This document shows, piece after piece, positions 7,286 to 13,075 of a stretch of 13,075 bases of DNA. The position numbers and the translations under genes were made by a program. Below the pieces are notes generated by a model that searched no databases, was not told where the DNA came from, and saw only the letters and a list, made by a program, of their open reading frames with translations. The stretch covers positions 5,113 through 18,187 of the forward strand of contig NVVO01000043.1 in NCBI GenBank assembly GCA_002733385.1. Direction: 5' to 3'. Each line of letters starts with the position of its first letter. Within the stretch, counting starts at the first letter, position 1. The stretch comes from Robiginitomaculum sp. Its GTDB lineage: Bacteria; Pseudomonadota; Alphaproteobacteria; Caulobacterales; Maricaulaceae.

Positions 7286-8528
7286 GATTTTTCTCCCGTC
7301 TTTTAATGCTAGACTTTTGCATGGATTGCCAAACTAACTTAGCAATCCTTTCTGCACTACCCGCCGCCAAAGTAAGCCCAAGCGATCCGTGTCCCATATT
7401 GTAATAAAGCCCCTCTACCGGGCTCGTCTCCACTATGGGAACGCCTGACGGTGTCATGGGCCTATACCCCGCCCACAAATGGTTCTCGGCTGAATAATCA
7501 GCAGCTTCTGGCCAAAGCCTCTTTGCTATCTCCAGAAGCATTTTACCGCGCATCTTAATTTTATCTTCCGAAAGATTGGCATCCAAAAACCCTGCTATGC
7601 GTACCTTATCGCCAAAATTAGCGAATACGAACTTATTTAAAGGATCAGTGACACTCATTTTTGGCGCTTGCGGACCAGCGGGCAGCGTCAGGCTATACCC
7701 TCGCATTGGGTAAATATTGCAAGATTTTCCGATAGTTTTCAGAAGCGCATTCGCCTCCGCACCTAGACACATAATAACTTTATCACAAGTTATGGAGCCA
7801 TGGTTTGTTGTCACTCCTGTAACTTTGTTATCACAAACATTGAGTCTTTTGATCGTGTGCCCCATCTTAAAAGCGACACTAAACTGCTTTTTGCTCGCAT
7901 TTTCTAGTGCGCGGCACAATCTTAATGGATCAAGAGTGCCTTCAGCCTTAGCGAATAGCCCGCCACAAAAATCACCCTGCCATGTGCTCAGTGCTGGTTC
8001 TTTGCTTATACACTCATCGCGGCTTAGTGTTTCAACATCAAACCCGCTTGCTTGTTTCTCAAGCGCAGGTTTTTCAAGCTTAATCATATCAGCTTGTGTT
8101 TTAGCCAGAATTATTTTGCCTCTTGGAATTTCTGATAGCATGTCACCTGGTAATTCAGTAGATAATCTCTGCATAGCTTCCATAGATTGGCGGGCGAGGC
8201 CAAGCATTGTATCCATATTACATTTAGCACGCGCCGCTGTACAATTTCTCAAAAACAGCAAGCCCCACCTATAATAGTGAGTATTCATTACTGGCTTTAT
8301 TTTTATGCCGCTATCACGCCCAGACATATATCTGGGTAGTTTCTTTAATATGCTAGGGTTTGGAAATGGATCCACATAACTATAAGCGAGCTGCCCAGCA
8401 TTGCCATGGCTAGCGCCGCTTGCAACTGCATCTGCCTTATCTATCACGACAACTTCATGCCCTTGGCGTCCGAGTACATAGGCGGTTGTCACCCCTATCA
8501 CGCCAGCGCCAAGAACAAGTATTTTCAT
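7269..8528 (-). CDS. DadA-like FAD-dependent D-amino-acid dehydrogenase
   Basis: The 419-residue protein starts with a dinucleotide-binding fold: GAGVIG (7-12) and an acidic residue at the end of the second strand (Asp30). It continues with the SGASHGNAGQ stretch (37-46) typical of DadA-type dehydrogenases. The C-terminal FAD/substrate part has AGYRPMTPSGVPIV (353-366) and NMGHGSLGLTLAAG (377-390). The enzyme oxidises a D-amino acid to the 2-oxo acid and ammonia and passes electrons to the respiratory chain; it has no signal peptide and acts on the cytoplasmic side. The length fits the family (about 410-430). It is the first gene after the receptor, separated by 127 bp that contain a hairpin, and it overlaps the M14 gene. 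Its ribosome-binding site is weak (GAGA). Glycine or sarcosine oxidases are related alternatives, but the motifs and the neighbouring D-aminoacylase favour a D-amino-acid substrate. Confidence 0.88.
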   Translation of the reverse strand: MKILVLGAGVIGVTTAYVLGRQGHEVVVIDKADAVASGASHGNAGQLAYSYVDPFPNPSILKKLPRYMSGRDSGIKIKPVMNTHYYRWGLLFLRNCTAARAKCNMDTMLGLARQSMEAMQRLSTELPGDMLSEIPRGKIILAKTQADMIKLEKPALEKQASGFDVETLSRDECISKEPALSTWQGDFCGGLFAKAEGTLDPLRLCRALENASKKQFSVAFKMGHTIKRLNVCDNKVTGVTTNHGSITCDKVIMCLGAEANALLKTIGKSCNIYPMRGYSLTLPAGPQAPKMSVTDPLNKFVFANFGDKVRIAGFLDANLSEDKIKMRGKMLLEIAKRLWPEAADYSAENHLWAGYRPMTPSGVPIVETSPVEGLYYNMGHGSLGLTLAAGSAERIAKLVWQSMQKSSIKRREKNHVLVP

Positions 8529-8608
8529 AGATGTTTTCTCTATTTTTTGACAAAGCGATAGTCAACCCTTGAACAATCAAAAGCGGGTCAGCACTACTAT
8601 TGGAAGTG

Positions 8609-8635
8609 AACAAGTGCTCGTTATGAGCACCTGTT
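8609..8635 (-). terminator. Hairpin between receptor and catabolic genes
   Basis: On the minus strand AACAGGTGCTC pairs with GAGCACTTGTT around a 5-nt loop, giving an 11-bp stem with one G-U pair. It begins about 20 bp after the receptor stop codon. No clear U-run follows (CACTTCC), so full termination is unlikely. Partial termination or protection of the receptor message from 3' decay would let the outer-membrane receptor be made in larger amounts than the enzymes downstream. Confidence 0.45.
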
Positions 8636-8655
8636 AATTGCTCTTCTAAGCCAGT

Positions 8656-11622
8656 TTAAAACTTCTTACGCACGCTGCCATACCAGTAACGGCCACGGTT
8701 AGAGTGTAGACCCGTTAAGTAACCACGGGCGAGCTGGTCAGCCAGCGGCGGTTTTTTATTCCCTACATTTCTAACGCCAAAACGTATGCGTACATCTTCG
8801 AATAAATTGTCTTGGCTAAGGTCTCTGAACGTATAATCACCGTATAGGTTAACCGTCGTGAATGACGGAACAGCTAGAAAGTCAAATCTATCGCCTGCAG
8901 GAGAGGTTCCATTAACGGAAGTATCTTCAACATCACCAACATATTTATAAAATACGCCCGCACCCCAATGATTTTTACGCCAAGTAACGGAGCTGGTATA
9001 ACGCCATTCAGGATTGCCGTTTTGCCGTATGAAGCTTTGTTGCCCGACTACACTTACTAATGAGCTTATTGTTCCTGCTTCCTGCGCAGCTATGATCTGC
9101 GCACCTTCGGGAGATGGTGTTTGGAAAAACTTCCTGATTTGCGCCACATTCGCCTTAATCTTGAAATCACCAAAGCGGTCAGAATCAATCCTATATTGAG
9201 CTCCAAAATCAAGGCCTTCGCTTTCACGCAGACCGAGGTTTCTGAAATCTTGTTGAACTCGCAAGATTTCTCCCGCACCAGATGGGTCAAGACCTGCGGC
9301 AACAAAGATAGCAGCGTCCCCAACATCAGGCGTACCGCGCACAACGTTCGGGTTAGAGCTACCTTGAAGACGCAACAAATAATCCAGAGATATTTCATTC
9401 TGGTCAGAGAAAAGGCCGACAAGTTTATCTTGCTCTATTCGCCACCAATCCACTGTGAGTGTCAAACCATCGAACGGTTGAATAACCGTACCAAACGAAA
9501 AGTTTTTACTGGATTCAGGCTCTAGGTCAGGGCCGCCGCCGCGCACACCCTCAATTGAGTTGTTATCGCAAGCATCATCTGATGTGAAAGGATTAGGGCC
9601 AGAAGTCCGCGCAATCGCTTCGCACAATATCCAGTCTTCACGGCCAGTGTTAATGCGGCGAATTGCTGTCGCATTGATTTGCTCCAGATTTGGGGCGCGG
9701 AAACCTTCAGAATAAGCACCGCGGAATTGAAGCTGCTCGAACGGGTACCATGACACAGCGATTTTAGGCTTAACAACACTGCCAACATCGGAATAACTCT
9801 CCGCGCGCGCCGCAAGCTGCATGTCAAATGAGTAAATTAGAGGAATGTCCATTTCTGGGCTCACCACAGGGACAGCAAGCTCGACGAATGCCCCAAACAC
9901 ATCACGGCTACCATTCGTATCTGGCGTTGCGCTAGACCCCAAAACATCGGAGGCGAATGTTACGCCGGTAACGCTGTCCGTAAATGTGGTTGTCCCGTCC
10001 AGACGGTCATCGCGGTCATCAGCATAACTTTCGTGGCGCCATTCGACGCCAATTGCAGCGCCAACATCCCCACCAGGAAGCGCGAACAGCGCGCCATTAG
10101 AAAGTTTTGCATCAGCAAGTGATAGCGTGGTTTTACCATCACGTTTTACATCGACAATAAAGCTGTCAATTGTTGCCTGATCATTGCTAAGGTTCGGCGC
10201 ACTAAAGTCCACAAGGTTTCCGCCTAAAAACGGATTATATGCCGAAGCATCTGTGCGGGCGATAGCCTGCTGAAACAGCGTATTACTAACACGGTTCGTT
10301 CTATCTTTTGTTGTCGCCTCAGAATGCAGGGCCGCTGCCTCCCAGTCCCAATTACCTAGAGTGCCGCGAAGACCACCTAACAGACGAAAACTATCATTTT
10401 TAACATTTGCAATACGCGGGCCAGCGTCAACAGGACGATATCTCATCATGCGGATATCTTGGCCAAATGGGTTGTAAAATGCTGTGTCCGGAATAATAAT
10501 GCGTGAACTGCTCAATACAAAGGCAGCTTCACGCTCCCTTTGGTAGTCCGCACGATAATATGATGCTTCGCCGAAAAAATCCATGCCGTTACCTAAATCA
10601 TGATTGACAAATGCCATGAAATTATAACGGTTCGTGTCGCCAACAAGATCGCGGTACGACGCCCGATTAAACCGTAAGTCCCTATCTATTGTCGTGCCAT
10701 TATCAATACATACACTGCCCGGAAGCGCCGGACCTCGGCACCCGGAAAATGTGTCAGGCTGGATGTAGAAATCATCATCACCCACGCCCGCAAGTCGAGG
10801 CTCTCCTGCCAATGTTTCAAATGTACCAAATTGCGAAGACGTAGACCTATTATCAAGCTGCGTATCCCCTTCATATATTGTACCCACAAACAGCGGCCTG
10901 AGATCATCATTTGAAGAGTTTATTAAATCAGATGCGGGCATGCCGTTTCTGAGCATGACATTCCCGAATAAGGAAATATTTGTACGGTCATCATTGAAAT
11001 TTTTGCCCCATTTAAAAGAGGCTTTAATCTCGTCTAAGCTTGTGCCTTCCGACGTACCATATTGTATATTGAATTGCCCACCCTCATAATCATCATCTAA
11101 AATTGTGTTAATAACGCCCGCAACAGCGTCCGTGCCATATACGGCAGAAGCGCCATCTCTCAAAATTTCCAACCGTTTAATGCCCGATATAGGTAGAGCG
11201 TTTGAGTTGACGGACACGACAGGTGTCTGATTGACAGCCTGTGTTCCAGGGTGATTGACCATACGACGTCCATTCAACAGTACCAGCGTGTTACCATCAC
11301 CAACGCCCCGAAGATTAACTGAGCCAACGTCCCCGCGGGCGCCATTTACCCCCGTAAATCTTCCCTCGCTAAAAGTAACATCCCCTAACTGCGGGATTGA
11401 GCGGAAAAGTTCATCACCACTGGTGGCACCTGTCACTTCGATATCATCCGCGCTTAAGGATGTAACTGGCAATATGCCTGCAATGCTTGATCCTTTGATT
11501 TGCGTGCCTACAACGATAATTTCGTCTTTGTAGGCATCCGCATCTTGTGCAAATGATTGTGTGCCGACCGACACAAGTGCGGACGACAATAAAAGTGCGG
11601 ATAAGGTTTTTTGCTTGGTCAT
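8656..11622 (-). CDS. TonB-dependent outer-membrane receptor
   Basis: The 988-residue protein has a signal peptide ending at FAQ (about residue 26) and a TonB box-like DEIIVVGT (33-40). The plug domain (about 45-175) has VNLRGVGDGNTLVLLNGRR (102-120) and the signature ILRDGASAVYGTDAVAGVIN (153-172). A beta-barrel follows, with the late-barrel motif EGFRAPNLEQ and a C-terminal aromatic residue (final Phe), as expected for outer-membrane insertion. Two loops carry cysteine pairs (SGCRG with SVCID, and ILCEA with DACDN), possible surface disulfides. The start is supported by AGGGGA 7 nt before the ATG. It is the first gene of the operon and follows the regulator gene by about 150 bp. No SusD partner is present. 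Size and barrel resemble receptors for oligomers or peptides rather than simple siderophore receptors, but the ligand is unknown and is inferred from the enzymes downstream. Confidence 0.93.
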   Translation of the reverse strand: MTKQKTLSALLLSSALVSVGTQSFAQDADAYKDEIIVVGTQIKGSSIAGILPVTSLSADDIEVTGATSGDELFRSIPQLGDVTFSEGRFTGVNGARGDVGSVNLRGVGDGNTLVLLNGRRMVNHPGTQAVNQTPVVSVNSNALPISGIKRLEILRDGASAVYGTDAVAGVINTILDDDYEGGQFNIQYGTSEGTSLDEIKASFKWGKNFNDDRTNISLFGNVMLRNGMPASDLINSSNDDLRPLFVGTIYEGDTQLDNRSTSSQFGTFETLAGEPRLAGVGDDDFYIQPDTFSGCRGPALPGSVCIDNGTTIDRDLRFNRASYRDLVGDTNRYNFMAFVNHDLGNGMDFFGEASYYRADYQREREAAFVLSSSRIIIPDTAFYNPFGQDIRMMRYRPVDAGPRIANVKNDSFRLLGGLRGTLGNWDWEAAALHSEATTKDRTNRVSNTLFQQAIARTDASAYNPFLGGNLVDFSAPNLSNDQATIDSFIVDVKRDGKTTLSLADAKLSNGALFALPGGDVGAAIGVEWRHESYADDRDDRLDGTTTFTDSVTGVTFASDVLGSSATPDTNGSRDVFGAFVELAVPVVSPEMDIPLIYSFDMQLAARAESYSDVGSVVKPKIAVSWYPFEQLQFRGAYSEGFRAPNLEQINATAIRRINTGREDWILCEAIARTSGPNPFTSDDACDNNSIEGVRGGGPDLEPESSKNFSFGTVIQPFDGLTLTVDWWRIEQDKLVGLFSDQNEISLDYLLRLQGSSNPNVVRGTPDVGDAAIFVAAGLDPSGAGEILRVQQDFRNLGLRESEGLDFGAQYRIDSDRFGDFKIKANVAQIRKFFQTPSPEGAQIIAAQEAGTISSLVSVVGQQSFIRQNGNPEWRYTSSVTWRKNHWGAGVFYKYVGDVEDTSVNGTSPAGDRFDFLAVPSFTTVNLYGDYTFRDLSQDNLFEDVRIRFGVRNVGNKKPPLADQLARGYLTGLHSNRGRYWYGSVRKKF

Positions 11623-11636
11623 GTTGTTTCCCCTTT

Positions 11637-11674
11637 GGTTTATAGAATTTTATTCGGTTTATAGTATTTTATTC
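11637..11674 (-). repeat. 19-bp tandem repeat before the receptor gene
   Basis: Two adjacent 19-bp units, 11637-11655 and 11656-11674, differ at one base only (A11646 versus T11665). On the minus strand each unit carries a TATAAA-like block (CTATAAACC) and an AT-rich stretch (GAATAAAAT). They lie directly upstream of the receptor ribosome-binding site. They may contain doubled -10-like elements or a binding site, but a promoter could not be fixed with confidence. Confidence 0.7.
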
Positions 11675-11727
11675 ACAACACTAAGAGGAAATCAAATTCA
11701 TAGATGAACACATTATATAGCCTTAAG

Positions 11728-11766
11728 CTATAGATATAGTCTATCTTAATGTGTAATCTATAGATA
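11728..11766. promoter_or_regulatory. Candidate LysR-type operator (ATA-N9-TAT) with 30-bp phased sites
   Basis: ATAGATATAGTCTAT at 11730-11744 is an interrupted dyad (ATAGA/TCTAT) that fits the LysR-type T-N11-A box. The 9-mer CTATAGATA occurs at 11728-11736 and again at 11758-11766, 30 bp apart, close to three helical turns. The second copy sits in the perfect palindrome ATCTATAGAT (11756-11765). All lie between the regulator gene and the receptor gene, about 106-144 bp upstream of the receptor start. Binding is inferred from pattern and position. Confidence 0.5.
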
Positions 11767-11771
11767 CACTT

Positions 11772-12671
11772 TTATAATTTATGTAAATAACTCTCGATTC
11801 CTGCACTTAATATATCAACAAAATCTTTTCTAAAACCGCTCAGAGGTTCGTTTATACGTGTGACAAGTCCTATGCTTATGTCCAAATCAATGGCAATTTC
11901 TCTAAATTGTAAATTTGATACATCGCCGGAAAATGCCGTGACTTTATCAATAATTGCTACACCCGCTTTTTGCTGCACCAGTCGTTTAGCAATATGATAT
12001 GTATCAATAATGATACGAGACTCAACTGGTCCATTAAAAGCATTTGATAATTGCTTGGCCAAAAGCCTACCCAATATACTTTTCTCATTTAGCGTGATGA
12101 GCGGTAATCCCTTTAAATCTTTTAGATGTAATGCACCTTTACCAGGCAGATCAAAATCTACGGGGGCTATACAAACAAATACTGTCTTACCAATCACCTT
12201 AGAGATGATACCTGGTGCGTGAGGCGCATCAAACACCAAACCTAAATCAATTGTATTGTCACGAAGAGCCTTAATAACCTCTGTGGCATGTAAAGTTTCG
12301 ATTTCCACAGTAACGTCAGTATGAAGTTTTGAAAAAGCGGCAAGCGCCTTGGGCGCAATCTCCACGCCAAACGCGGGTGCAGTCGCGATACGTAAACGCC
12401 CTTTTTTACTGCTTGCTAATTTCTGAGAAAATACTTTCAGGTCATTTATTTTTTCGAAAATAGGTTCAATTTCATTAAATAGTTTGGTCCCTTTCTCTGT
12501 GGGAAACAGCCTGCCTTTTGTCCTGTCAAACAACTGAAACCCAAGTTGGTCTTCTGCGTGTTTGAGGACTTTACTAATGGTTGGCTGTGAAACGTTTAAT
12601 GCCCGCGCCGCGCCGCTGGTTGATCCCGTTAAATAAACAGCATGAAAAACTTCAATATGACGTAACTTCAT
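11772..12671 (-). CDS. LysR-type transcriptional regulator
   Basis: The 299-residue protein has the N-terminal winged helix-turn-helix of the LysR family (about 1-60): MKLRHIEVFHAV, then GSTSGAARALNVSQPTISK (16-34) and the wing FDRTKGRLFPTEKG. A linker helix and a two-lobed effector-binding domain follow (about 90-299; LRIATAPAFG, IDLGLVFDAP, KAGVAIIDKV). The N-terminus resembles the LysR/opine-regulator subgroup, which would suit an amino-acid-type inducer. It lies upstream of the receptor gene in the same direction, not divergent as is common for this family, and a candidate operator lies in the intervening 149 bp. It probably controls the receptor operon in response to a substrate or intermediate; this follows from position only. 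The ribosome-binding site is weak (GGGTAG before the ATG). Confidence 0.92.
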   Translation of the reverse strand: MKLRHIEVFHAVYLTGSTSGAARALNVSQPTISKVLKHAEDQLGFQLFDRTKGRLFPTEKGTKLFNEIEPIFEKINDLKVFSQKLASSKKGRLRIATAPAFGVEIAPKALAAFSKLHTDVTVEIETLHATEVIKALRDNTIDLGLVFDAPHAPGIISKVIGKTVFVCIAPVDFDLPGKGALHLKDLKGLPLITLNEKSILGRLLAKQLSNAFNGPVESRIIIDTYHIAKRLVQQKAGVAIIDKVTAFSGDVSNLQFREIAIDLDISIGLVTRINEPLSGFRKDFVDILSAGIESYLHKL

Positions 12672-12977
12672 AAACTACCCAGTTTAAAAAACTCCAATTA
12701 CGTACAATATGCTAAAGCAGGTTAAGACAAAGGTCTATGGGATGTTTTCATTTCACAATGCCTGTTCATTACACTATCCTATTAATCTAGGTCGACTTTT
12801 AAACTTCTAGGCTCAAAGAGACCCCATACTCCGCTGTCTGATTCAGAGTAAAACAAAACTTACGAGTCCCCCAAAAACAGCCAGACGGTGTCCCGTCTCT
12901 ATTCTTCTGCACCTAAATATGACACGCTGGAGCGGGCGATGAGCTAGCAGGTTTGTTTCCTCATCTGATTATTATAG
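12672..12977. other. Intergenic stretch upstream of the regulator
   Basis: This 306-bp stretch has no strong gene. It should hold the promoter of the LysR-type gene, but no convincing -35/-10 pair could be assigned. It also holds a doubtful 37-codon ORF (12799-12912) and a short hairpin, AGACGG/CCGTCT with a 4-nt loop, near 12882-12897. Nothing else is recognised. Confidence 0.5.
12799..12912 (-). CDS. Doubtful 37-codon ORF or remnant
   Basis: From a GTG at 12912-12910 the minus strand reads 37 codons beginning with QKNRDGTPSGCFWGT after the start and ending SLSLEV before a TAA. There is no convincing ribosome-binding site. The peptide has an ordinary-looking composition but no domain I can name, and the DNA also contains a 6-bp hairpin within it. 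It could be a tail of a lost gene, a repetitive-element fragment, or chance. Confidence 0.2.
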   Translation of the reverse strand: MQKNRDGTPSGCFWGTRKFCFTLNQTAEYGVSLSLEV

Positions 12978-13071
12978 TGTCTGACGTCAGCGCCTATGGC
13001 ACAGATTTAGGTCTGTGCTAAGAGAGAGTTTTTGTTCATCATCATCTTAGGAGTAAATGATGAGACAGAAA
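12978..13071 (+). repeat. Structured 94-bp direct repeat, right copy
   Basis: This is the partner of 886-979 (90 of 94 identical, same orientation, offset 12092 bp). It carries the palindrome CTGACGTCAG (12981-12990), a hairpin of GCACAGA (12999-13005) with TCTGTGC (13012-13018), and a second hairpin of TTCATCAT (13035-13042) with ATGATGAG (13057-13064). In the second hairpin the C-G pair of the left copy is a U-G pair, so pairing is kept. Here AGGAG is intact (13049-13053) in the loop and the ATGATG start lies in the stem. This suggests a regulated 5' leader. Confidence 0.85.
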
Positions 13072-13075
13072 CATA
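13057..13075 (+). CDS. Possible start of a gene leaving the right edge
   Basis: Two consecutive ATG codons (13057 and 13060) follow AGGAG (13049-13053) at 3 and 6 nt; the second has the better spacing. Only Met-Met-Arg-Gln-Lys-His is visible before the edge, so neither the reality nor the function of the gene can be judged. In the left repeat copy the same reading frame stops after five codons. Confidence 0.35.

Noticed and set aside
7717..8274. Plus-strand 185-codon frame inside the dehydrogenase gene
   Set aside because: It is fully antisense to a well-conserved flavoprotein gene and has no ribosome-binding site or domain.
1..13075. CRISPR array, tRNA or rRNA genes
   Set aside because: No regularly spaced repeats, cloverleaf patterns or rRNA-like stretches were seen on either strand.

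Overview
The window looks like chromosomal DNA of a Gram-negative bacterium, most likely a marine or aquatic alphaproteobacterium. The reasons are a large TonB-dependent outer-membrane receptor, periplasmic lipoproteins, moderate GC and a general resemblance of the proteins. The species cannot be named from this sequence. All confidently called genes lie on the minus strand.

Layout from left to right: (1) 1-536 is the N-terminal half of an AI-2E/PerM-type membrane protein that runs off the left edge. (2) 537-1126 has no intact gene. It holds a frameshifted tip of an RHS/YD-repeat protein, the first copy of a 94-bp structured repeat, and a perfect 15-bp hairpin. (3) 1127-11622 holds six tightly packed minus-strand genes. 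In transcription order they are a TonB-dependent receptor, a DadA-like D-amino-acid dehydrogenase, an M14 carboxypeptidase, an N-acyl-D-amino-acid deacylase lipoprotein, a DAACS-type dicarboxylate/amino-acid symporter and a CapA-family lipoprotein with a C-terminal jelly-roll-like region. (4) 11623-11771 is a control region with a LysR-type box and a 19-bp tandem repeat. (5) 11772-12671 is a LysR-type regulator, co-directional with the operon. (6) 12672-12977 has no strong gene, only a 37-codon ORF of doubtful status. (7) 12978-13071 is the second copy of the structured repeat. Here it ends in a Shine-Dalgarno and start codon of a possible plus-strand gene leaving the right edge.

Read together, the six genes look like a scavenging pathway for D-amino-acid-containing material. 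The receptor would import an oligomer, the periplasmic CapA-like, M14 and deacylase proteins would trim it, the symporter would move the freed (probably acidic) amino acid inward, and the dehydrogenase would oxidise it to the 2-oxo acid. Poly-gamma-D-glutamate, N-acylated D-amino acids or peptidoglycan stem peptides would all fit. The substrate is inference, not shown.

The most unusual points are: the operon plus its regulator sits between two 96% identical direct repeats about 12.1 kb apart; the right repeat resembles a regulatory 5' leader and the left one a dead copy of it; the symporter lacks several sodium-ligand residues of its family; and a CapA-like protein is encoded in what looks like a catabolic operon.
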